Below are positions 1-5,334 of a stretch of 5,334 bases of DNA, piece after piece. Position 1 is the stretch's first letter; each line of letters starts with the position of its first letter. The translations under genes were made by a program, and so were the position numbers. The notes under the pieces were generated by a model. That model did no database searches, had not been told where the DNA came from, and was given only the letters and a program-made list of their open reading frames with translations. The stretch comes from an uncultured Candidatus Altimarinota bacterium (lineage in GTDB: Bacteria; Patescibacteriota; Gracilibacteria; CAIRYL01). Where the stretch lies: the NCBI GenBank assembly GCA_947311665.1, contig CAMZLA010000123.1, positions 1-5,334 on the forward strand, read 5' to 3'.

Positions 1-32
1 ATCCCCACAATACCCAAAACCTCAAACTCCAT

Positions 33-206
33 ACTTCCCTCTTTCTTTTCTTCTATCTCTTTTTTTCTTTTTCTTTTCTTCTCCTTTCTTTCTTTTTTTT
101 TTATTTTATTTTTTTTATTTAATTTTTTTTAGATATATAGTTATAGAGAGAGTGAGAGAGAGAGAGAAAGAGAGAAAGACAGAGATAGAGAGAGAAAGAG
201 GGAAGC
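33..206. repeat. Homopyrimidine / AT / homopurine low-complexity tract
   Basis: On the given strand, 33-116 is almost pure C and T, with A only at about 33, 55, 103 and 108. It includes T runs of 10 (93-102) and 8 (109-116), and another run of 8 T follows at 123-130. From about 145 to 206 the strand is almost pure G and A, with long GA dinucleotide runs. The two halves are not exact complements: the left half has T in many places where the complement of the right half would have C. No coding sequence is visible here. Such tracts can slip during replication, can form triplex DNA, and are also a familiar product of low-quality base calling. Confidence 0.85.
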
Positions 207-245
207 ATGGAGTTTGAGGTTTTGGGTATTGTGGGGATAGTTTAA
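207..245 (+). other. Short reading frame ending in TAATG overlap (possible 3' end of an upstream gene)
   Basis: ATG at 207 opens a 12-codon frame, MEFEVLGIVGIV, which stops at TAA 243-245. The last A of that stop is the first base of the ATG of the large gene. This one-base TAATG overlap is a common arrangement for translational coupling in operons. Going upstream, the frame stays open only to 189 before a TAG at 186-188, inside the suspicious purine tract. It may therefore be the true C-terminus of an upstream gene whose body was replaced by artefactual sequence, a tiny leader peptide, or chance. Nothing identifies its product. Confidence 0.25.
233..236 (+). promoter_or_regulatory. Candidate ribosome binding site (GGGG) for the large gene
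   Basis: GGGG at 233-236 lies eight bases before the ATG at 245 and is the only Shine-Dalgarno-like stretch near it. It is an imperfect match to the anti-SD, which is consistent with dependence on coupling from the upstream frame. These bases sit inside the right arm of the inverted repeat and would pair with CCCC at 3-6 if the hairpin formed in mRNA. Confidence 0.4.
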
Positions 246-3200
246 TGATTAATACAGAACAAGAAAAACTTTTAATAGAATTAAATGAAGCTCATTTAAA
301 AAGAGAACAACAGAATAAAGAACTCTCAAAAACATTTCGTAAAGACTTAAATCAGGCACAATACAAAAAAGATAAAGCATTATCTGATGATGCATATCCA
401 GATAATGCCCATTTTATTTATGAGATAATTCAAAATGCTGAAGACTCATCATATTCAAAAAATAAAAAAGCAGAATTAGAATTTCATTTATTAGATGATG
501 GTATTTTAGTTTTAAGTAATCAAGATGGGTTTACAGATGATGATATCCGTTCAATATGTGTTATGGCAAGTGGTGGAAAAATTGCAAGAAAAGATCAGTT
601 TATAGGTGAAAAAGGACTTGGTTTTAGATCTGTTTTTAAAATCACTAATACCCCTTGTATATCGTCAAATGGATATGAATTTTATTTTGATAAACAACAA
701 AGTTATGAAAAACCATTTTTGTTAAAAAATTATCAAGAATCATTACCTAACGAATTTGCTAATTATACAAATACGGCAATTTTTCTACCCTATTCAATTA
801 CCTCTGATGAAATTCATGAACTAGAAAATGATTTTAAATCTAAAATAAAGCCCAAATTAATTTTATTTCTAAAAAAACTAAACTCAATCAGCATAATTAA
901 AAATAATCAAAAGTATATGTTTATTGAAAAAGAAAATTCCAAAAGTGAACATTTTGAGTTAGCTAGTTTAAAAGATAATGATAATAAGCAAGAATTTTAT
1001 ATAACGAGAAAAACTATAAATGTATCTAGTATAAATGAAGAAAAAAGAAAAGGAATTCAAGAGAGAGAAATTGTATTAGCTTATCCAAAAGAGCTAGAAG
1101 AGGGTTCTAGTAATATTTTTGCATTCTTGCCAACTGATATTAATAGCAGATTAAACTTTACTATACAAGCTGACTTTCTACTAGACACTAGCAGGGGTCA
1201 TCTCTTGGAAAATGCGTGGAATAAAAATATATTCAGAGAAATAAAATTATTTATAATTGATAATATTAATCTCTTTCAAAAACATTCCAAATTGAAATTT
1301 GAATATCTAAAATACTATTTACAAGAAACAAAAAGCAATAACAAATTTATTGATAATCTATATAATCAAATGATTAACGAGATAAAAAATAAAGATTTGA
1401 TTTTATCAGATAATGAAACTTGGCAAAAGCCAAATAATATAATTTTATTAGAAGATAATATAAAAATAGATACAAAATATTTAAAACTATTGTTTGGTAA
1501 TAATTATGAACAGGTTCATGAAAAGTTCAAGCTTGATAATTATTTTATAAGAAAATTTAAAATTAGACAAGTTAATACAAAAGAGATTATTGAAGCTATA
1601 TGTGATTATTTTGATAAGTATGACTTAAATAATTACAATGAAAAAATAGTTTTAGAATTAACTAAATTTTTATCTAAAAATCTAAATACAGATAGTAGAG
1701 CATTGACATATGAAAAAAGTTTATTCGAAAGAGTAAAAAAATCATTACCAATAATCCCAAAATATGAAAGCGATAAAAAATTTTACCTCTTTGATACGAT
1801 ATATATATCAAGCGAATATAAACCAAAATTCTTAATAGAGAATATTGCCAAAGAAGATGAATTTGATTTCTCAAAGTATAACTTTGTATCTGATGCCTAT
1901 CTAGAAGATAAAAGATTAACAGATTTTATAAAAAATATAATAGATGAACAAGAAAAACATAAAAATAAAAAAACGATAGAGTTCTTTGCTAAATATTCAG
2001 ATATTTTACAAAATTACTTAAAAAATGATATAAAAAACTGTTATAAAAAAGTTTTTGATTTTTTAATTGAGATTCAAGAAGACAATAAAGAAAGAATATC
2101 TAAAATACCACTTTTATTAACTCAAAATGCTAAATTTTATAACTCTACTCAAACTATATATTTTTCAAATGACAGTGATAGCAATTTAGATATATTAAAC
2201 GTGGAGTTATTTCAATTGGTTCATAGTGAGCCTAAATATAAGGAGTTCTTAGAAAAGATTTTTAAAGTTAAAGAGGCAGATATTTTAAATATCATATTGA
2301 ATGAATATTTACCTTGGATAAAAAAGAACTATCTACATAGAACTACTGAAAATGATACAAAACTATTGAAATACACTAAAGATATTATAGAAAATTTTGA
2401 TAAATTTGAAAAAGAAGATAAAAATAAGATAAAACAGGCACTATTTTTTATCTCTTCAAATCAAGAAAATAAATATTTAAAATCAAGTGATATTTACCTA
2501 TCCCAAAATTTAACAGAGATAATATTTAATAGTGATTCTATCGAAAAGTATATTACAGATAAAAGCTATTTTGATTTTTTAGATGAATCATATAATGAAA
2601 TTTTTGAAAAAATACCAGAAGAAAAAACGAAAGAGTTTTTTAACTCTTTTAGTTTTGAGAAAAATATTAAAGAAAATGATATTTCAAATTTTATCAAATT
2701 TATAAAAACAGATTTAAATTTAGACTTAAATATTGAAGCATTAGAATTTTTAGCTAAAAGTATCGATAGTGAAGATAGAAAAAAAATAAAAGAGATAGAA
2801 AATTTTAAAGTATATTCTCACAATAATAAATTGATTGAAATTAAAAATATATTTCAAGATAAGATTGATTATTTAGAGATTGATTATTTACATAGTGATT
2901 ATAAAGCAAAGATTACTGATTTATACTTTAAAAATATCAAACAATATTTTCAATCAGAATATAAAATTGAACCATTTATAGCTTATTTAAGACAAAATAT
3001 TGATTTTGATGAAGCTGTAAAAGTATATAAATATTTAGATAGTAAAAGTGAGTTTAGCCTAAACAAAACAAAAAAATCTCACTACACAATAACAACAGAA
3101 AAAATTAGAAAACAGTTTAAAAATAGTAAATTAATTTACTCTAAAGATAATAAATACTATCCAACAGATGTAACTTGGAAAGAAGAAAAAAGTGCTAGTC

Positions 3201-4924
3201 AATTATTTGCATTATCTACTATCTATCCACAGGAGTTACAAAACTTTTTTATTAAAAAAGTGCAAGTATCACAAACAAAAGATATAAGACAGATTGTAAA
3301 TCAACTTAAAGAGATAAAAGAAAAAAATGATGATTATTTTGATTTACTGATAGATTTAAATGATTTAATCATAGATGACAATGAACTTGATAAATATGAT
3401 AAATCATATAATAATTCTATTCATGAGCAATATGATAAAAATATTAATGAGAATGCTAAACAGTTTATTTTAAAAAAAGAGCGAATATTTATCTTAGATA
3501 ATGGTAAAAAAAATAGTGATGAGAATTTTTATTTTAATGATTTAGAAATTGATGGTTATGATGAAAAACTAGATAATAAAATATTTACAGTAAATAGTAA
3601 ATATCCAATTGAACACTATAGTAATTTAGTAAATACCTTAAAAATAAAACGATTAAGTAATTTTAAGAAAAGTTATGCGAATAGACAATTTATAGATAAC
3701 TATAATATTCAAAATTATAGATTGATGCTTAATTTTGCCTATGATTTACTATTTACAAAATTTTCTGCTGAATATAAAAAACTTGAAGATAGAGAATCAG
3801 ATTTTAAAGAGCTGAATATGGTAAATACAATAAACATATATCAAGATATTGTGTCTCAAATTACACTAGATGACATTAGAATTGAACTTGATGGAGTTAA
3901 ATATTATTTTAAAAACGATGAATTGTTTATTGTGAATGAAAATGATTTATTTAAGATAATTGCTGAAAAAATAGGTTTTATTAGCGATAAAGATATAAAA
4001 GATTTTTATAATGAAATTCTTAATGGTAACAAAAATAGAGAAGAATATTATAAAGATGAACGTATTAAAGAAAAACAAAATTTTACTTTAGAGATTTCAA
4101 ATTTAATAGCAAAAATTAATGAACCAGATAGAATTAATAATGATTTGATAGAAGATGAAGATGTACCATATATTCCATATGATACAAAAGAATCTAAAGG
4201 AGTTGATGACACTGAACCATCGGCAGAAGAAGAGAGAAAACAAAGACAAAAATCAGGGGCAGAACAAGTTAAAGGGTATAACAAAAATGTTTCAAGCAAT
4301 CAAAATGAAACATCGCCATCAAATCTAAAAAACACTCAAGAGTATCAAAACAGATATATAAGAGAAAAAAAAGAAAAAATACAGAAAATATCAAATAATT
4401 CTAAGAAATTATCTAAAAGAACGAGAGCAAAAACTTCCAATTGTACAACTATTAACTATAAAGTAGGAGAAGAAGAGACAAAAGATTTTTTTAGGAAAAA
4501 AGACCAATATTTAGGACAGTGTCAAATCTGTGGTTTTACATTTACTACTAAAAGGGGAGTAAATTATTGCGAGAGATTTACTTGGAGCGACTATAAAAGA
4601 GTTAAAGTTAAAGCAGATTTGATAGATGCAGGAAACTCTTTATGTTTATGTGCAAAATGTCACTCAATTATAAAAGGTGGTGGAGATTTTGAAGCTAAAT
4701 TTTTAACAGATGAAATATTTGAAAAGTTAAAAACTGATTATAATTTCGATACATTTATAGAGGATATTAAAAATAATAAACTATCACAAGCTCCAAAATG
4801 TTTTCAAGAACATATAGATTTTGATGATATGTATGTAGTAGATATAAGACTCAACAATAAAGAAGAAAAAATATACTTTACTGAAGAGCATATATTGATG
4901 TTTTTTGAGTTTTTAAAACCATAG
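245..4924 (+). CDS. Large sacsin-like (GHKL/Hsp90-type) ATPase protein with C-terminal degenerate HNH-like zinc module
   Basis: The start is well fixed: an in-frame TGA at 215-217 leaves ATG 245 as the only plausible start. The N-terminus carries a Bergerat ATP-binding fold. The N-box is EIIQNAED (residues 60-67), where E60 is the likely catalytic base and N64 the likely Mg ligand. The G1-like box is SNQDGF (91-96), the G2 lid is IGEKGLGFRSVF (120-131), and NTAIFLPY (176-183) is G3-like. IFAFLPT (291-297), TIQADFLLDTSR (306-317) and WN (325-326) match the Hsp90-middle-like segment of sacsin-type proteins. Residues about 340-1290 are Lys/Asn/Ile/Glu-rich, probably helical, and unrecognised. 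A charged, low-complexity linker (about 1300-1410) leads to a zinc module with C1426/C1429, C1442, C1467, C1469 and C1472-H1473, plus N1464 placed as in HNH domains. The usual first catalytic His pair is not visible. No signal peptide or membrane segment is seen, so it is probably cytosolic. The stop TAG is followed at once by TAA. Bacterial relatives are often described as ATP-binding or HNH proteins of accessory regions; a defence role is inference. ATPase domain near certain, overall function unknown. Confidence 0.93.
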   Translation: MINTEQEKLLIELNEAHLKREQQNKELSKTFRKDLNQAQYKKDKALSDDAYPDNAHFIYEIIQNAEDSSYSKNKKAELEFHLLDDGILVLSNQDGFTDDDIRSICVMASGGKIARKDQFIGEKGLGFRSVFKITNTPCISSNGYEFYFDKQQSYEKPFLLKNYQESLPNEFANYTNTAIFLPYSITSDEIHELENDFKSKIKPKLILFLKKLNSISIIKNNQKYMFIEKENSKSEHFELASLKDNDNKQEFYITRKTINVSSINEEKRKGIQEREIVLAYPKELEEGSSNIFAFLPTDINSRLNFTIQADFLLDTSRGHLLENAWNKNIFREIKLFIIDNINLFQKHSKLKFEYLKYYLQETKSNNKFIDNLYNQMINEIKNKDLILSDNETWQKPNNIILLEDNIKIDTKYLKLLFGNNYEQVHEKFKLDNYFIRKFKIRQVNTKEIIEAICDYFDKYDLNNYNEKIVLELTKFLSKNLNTDSRALTYEKSLFERVKKSLPIIPKYESDKKFYLFDTIYISSEYKPKFLIENIAKEDEFDFSKYNFVSDAYLEDKRLTDFIKNIIDEQEKHKNKKTIEFFAKYSDILQNYLKNDIKNCYKKVFDFLIEIQEDNKERISKIPLLLTQNAKFYNSTQTIYFSNDSDSNLDILNVELFQLVHSEPKYKEFLEKIFKVKEADILNIILNEYLPWIKKNYLHRTTENDTKLLKYTKDIIENFDKFEKEDKNKIKQALFFISSNQENKYLKSSDIYLSQNLTEIIFNSDSIEKYITDKSYFDFLDESYNEIFEKIPEEKTKEFFNSFSFEKNIKENDISNFIKFIKTDLNLDLNIEALEFLAKSIDSEDRKKIKEIENFKVYSHNNKLIEIKNIFQDKIDYLEIDYLHSDYKAKITDLYFKNIKQYFQSEYKIEPFIAYLRQNIDFDEAVKVYKYLDSKSEFSLNKTKKSHYTITTEKIRKQFKNSKLIYSKDNKYYPTDVTWKEEKSASQLFALSTIYPQELQNFFIKKVQVSQTKDIRQIVNQLKEIKEKNDDYFDLLIDLNDLIIDDNELDKYDKSYNNSIHEQYDKNINENAKQFILKKERIFILDNGKKNSDENFYFNDLEIDGYDEKLDNKIFTVNSKYPIEHYSNLVNTLKIKRLSNFKKSYANRQFIDNYNIQNYRLMLNFAYDLLFTKFSAEYKKLEDRESDFKELNMVNTINIYQDIVSQITLDDIRIELDGVKYYFKNDELFIVNENDLFKIIAEKIGFISDKDIKDFYNEILNGNKNREEYYKDERIKEKQNFTLEISNLIAKINEPDRINNDLIEDEDVPYIPYDTKESKGVDDTEPSAEEERKQRQKSGAEQVKGYNKNVSSNQNETSPSNLKNTQEYQNRYIREKKEKIQKISNNSKKLSKRTRAKTSNCTTINYKVGEEETKDFFRKKDQYLGQCQICGFTFTTKRGVNYCERFTWSDYKRVKVKADLIDAGNSLCLCAKCHSIIKGGGDFEAKFLTDEIFEKLKTDYNFDTFIEDIKNNKLSQAPKCFQEHIDFDDMYVVDIRLNNKEEKIYFTEEHILMFFEFLKP

Positions 4925-5063
4925 TAAATAGATAAATGAATAGGTTATATATCATATAAAGAGATTTAAAAAATTAATATTTTGATTAAAAGTATGACAT
5001 AAAATAATAAATCTTAATGCTATTTCCTACACAAAATTAACAATAAATGTTAAAATAACAAAA
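4925..5063. other. AT-rich spacer without recognisable gene
   Basis: This spacer begins with a second in-frame stop (TAA) directly after the TAG of the large gene. It then runs as very AT-rich sequence with no ORF of note. The only structure near the gene end is a weak all-AT stem at 4945-4959 (TTATAT, three-base loop, ATATAA), with no GC clamp and no T run, so no convincing intrinsic terminator is seen. TAAAAT at 5000-5005 and again at 5051-5056 could serve as -10 elements for the short ORF that follows, but neither has a convincing -35 at normal spacing. Confidence 0.6.
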
Positions 5064-5070
5064 AGAGAGG
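5064..5070 (+). promoter_or_regulatory. Ribosome binding site (AGAGAGG) of the short ORF
   Basis: AGAGAGG lies six bases before the ATG at 5077. This is a better Shine-Dalgarno match and spacing than that of the large gene. It supports the view that ATG 5077 was a real gene start, and it argues against the opposite-strand frame that covers the same bases. Confidence 0.6.
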
Positions 5071-5076
5071 TAAAAA

Positions 5077-5178
5077 ATGAAAAAAATAATATACGGCGAA
5101 AGCAATTTTAAAAAGATTAAAACTAAAATTGAAATTAACATGATAATCCTGCTTAGATATGTGGAAGTAATTGCTTGA
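5077..5178 (+). pseudogene. Truncated start of a PF09820-type (AAA-ATPase-like / PD-(D/E)XK) protein
   Basis: The ORF encodes 33 residues and ends at TGA 5176-5178. The first 16, MKKIIYGESNFKKIKT, resemble the N-terminus of the widespread AAA-ATPase-like family (PF09820, formerly DUF1703), whose members typically open with a YG-x-S-x-F-K-x-I motif followed by a YVDKT segment. From about residue 17 the expected YVDKT part is absent in all three forward frames, and the rest looks unrelated. Intact members are several hundred residues long, with an ATPase domain and a C-terminal PD-(D/E)XK nuclease-like domain. The simplest reading is a remnant left by a deletion or insertion near 5124. It could instead be a genuine small peptide gene that resembles the family by chance. 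The family match is from memory of the motif, not a search. Confidence 0.5.
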
Positions 5179-5265
5179 ATAATGACTGCAGAATGAAGAC
5201 TTAACGTATTTATCCTGAAACACGCAATTCGTGCATATTACACAATTATATAAGGGGAGTTTAGG

Positions 5266-5287
5266 AAACAAAATTCGCTTTTTGTTT
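5266..5287. other. Small hairpin: 8-bp stem, 6-base loop
   Basis: AAACAAAA at 5266-5273 is the exact reverse complement of TTTTGTTT at 5280-5287, with the loop TTCGCT. The stem has a single G-C pair and is followed by ATCTATTTTAG rather than a clean T run. It is a poor intrinsic terminator on the plus strand, though it could act weakly in either direction. Confidence 0.35.
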
Positions 5288-5312
5288 ATCTATTTTAGAA
5301 ATCGCGGTGATA

Positions 5313-5334
5313 TATAATCATTGATCAAGGAAGA
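5313..5334 (+). promoter_or_regulatory. Possible promoter -10 and ribosome binding site for a gene beyond the window
   Basis: A perfect TATAAT lies at 5313-5318 and the purine-rich AAGGAAGA at 5327-5334 ends the window, looking like a Shine-Dalgarno just before a start codon. No clear -35 is seen at normal spacing, which is tolerable if the host is a campylobacterote, since their promoters often lack one. A start site near 5325 would leave a very short leader. The palindrome TTGATCAA (5321-5328) lies between the two and overlaps the start of AAGGAAGA. The promoter is tentative; the ribosome binding site is somewhat more likely. Confidence 0.35.

Larger units (their letters stand above)
1..238. 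repeat. Long imperfect inverted repeat (giant hairpin)
   Basis: Bases 1-32 are the exact reverse complement of 207-238. Complementarity resumes after one mismatch (33 against 206) for 34-46 with 193-205, and again for 53-60 with 181-188. About 53 of the first 60 bases of the left arm are therefore paired. Further in, the arms are only complementary in type: pyrimidines on the left, purines on the right, around an AT-rich apex near 103-145. A transcript would fold into one stem of roughly 100 bp. The pattern is perfect at the outside and degenerate near the loop, and position 1 pairs with 238, so the repeat starts exactly at the window edge. That raises strong suspicion of a read or assembly fold-back at a contig end. 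The repeat itself is seen directly; its biological reality is uncertain. Confidence 0.9.
5124..5334. other. Unassigned region of higher GC after the truncated ORF
   Basis: A hand count gives about 34% GC for 5141-5240, against roughly 18-27% in samples of the large gene. All three forward frames are broken by stops, and I recognise no protein fragment after 5124. No tRNA T-loop, rRNA or known riboswitch motif was seen. Small hairpins are present, for example CACG-CAATT-CGTG at 5221-5233 and the 8-bp stem at 5266-5287. A structured RNA, the end of an unrecognised element, or simple intergenic DNA are all possible. Confidence 0.4.

Noticed and set aside
33..206. Sequencing-adapter hairpin left in the assembly
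   Set aside because: The ATCTCT and GAGAGAT-like pieces loosely recall hairpin adapters, but no full adapter sequence is present. The broader fold-back explanation is kept instead.
1..238. Hairpin telomere of a linear replicon read around its closed end
   Set aside because: A true closed hairpin should give perfect symmetry up to the loop. Here the inner arms disagree by indels and many substitutions.
1674..1874. Reverse-strand 66-codon open frame
   Set aside because: It lies wholly inside the large gene, has no ribosome binding site that I could see, and its composition is simply the complement of AT-rich coding sequence.
2863..2892. Short tandem repeat GATTGATTATTTA (protein IDYLEIDY)
   Set aside because: Only two copies within very AT-rich coding sequence; it is expected by chance and does not suggest a repeat domain.
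4048..4299. Reverse-strand 83-codon open frame
   Set aside because: It lies wholly inside the linker-coding part of the large gene, is low complexity, and shows no recognisable protein feature.
4945..4959. Stem TTATAT/ATATAA as terminator of the large gene
   Set aside because: Six A-T pairs with no GC and no following T run would be too weak.
5200..5210. attC-like RYYYAAC core (ACTTAAC)
   Set aside because: No matching GTTRRRY partner at a suitable distance, and no integrase or cassette structure.
5050..5271. Reverse-strand 73-codon open frame, Cys/Phe-rich
   Set aside because: It runs antisense to the short ORF with its good ribosome binding site, and its Phe/Tyr-rich end is the complement of A-rich DNA. 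No family is recognised, so it is most likely chance.

Overview
The window is very AT-rich. Hand counts of three 60-base samples from the large gene give about 18-27% GC. It is dominated by a single bacterial gene. Tryptophan is encoded by TGG and no in-frame TGA occurs in 1,559 codons, so the standard bacterial code fits and a mycoplasma-type code is not needed. The Lys/Asn/Ile/Glu-rich protein and GA-rich ribosome binding sites would suit an AT-rich bacterium such as Arcobacteraceae (Campylobacterota). That placement is inference from composition, not from a marker gene.

Layout. Bases 1-238 form one very long inverted repeat. The outer 32 bases of the two arms are perfectly complementary. 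The interior is a pyrimidine tract, an AT-rich apex and a purine (GA) tract. The repeat begins exactly at the first base of the window, so it may be a fold-back artefact at a contig end; if genuine, it is a striking structure that would bury the ribosome binding site of the next gene. Bases 245-4924 encode a 1,559-residue protein. It has an N-terminal GHKL/Hsp90-type (sacsin-like) ATPase domain, a Hsp90-middle-like segment, about 950 residues of unrecognised, probably helical sequence, a charged low-complexity linker, and a C-terminal treble-clef zinc module that looks like a degenerate HNH domain. Bases 4925-5334 hold no complete gene. They contain an AT-rich spacer, a 33-codon ORF with a good ribosome binding site that looks like the first residues of a PF09820-type (AAA-ATPase-like) protein cut off early, a stretch of higher GC with small hairpins, and at the very end a possible promoter and ribosome binding site for a gene outside the window.

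How it works together. The large protein combines an ATP-driven conformational domain with a C-terminal zinc module that could bind nucleic acid. This plan is compatible with a single-gene or small-operon defence-type protein, but no partner gene lies in the window and a defence role is inference. A TAATG overlap with a short upstream reading frame hints that an upstream gene may have been co-translated with it; the corrupted or folded sequence at the left edge hides it. The truncated gene start and composition change on the right suggest an accessory, rearranged region.
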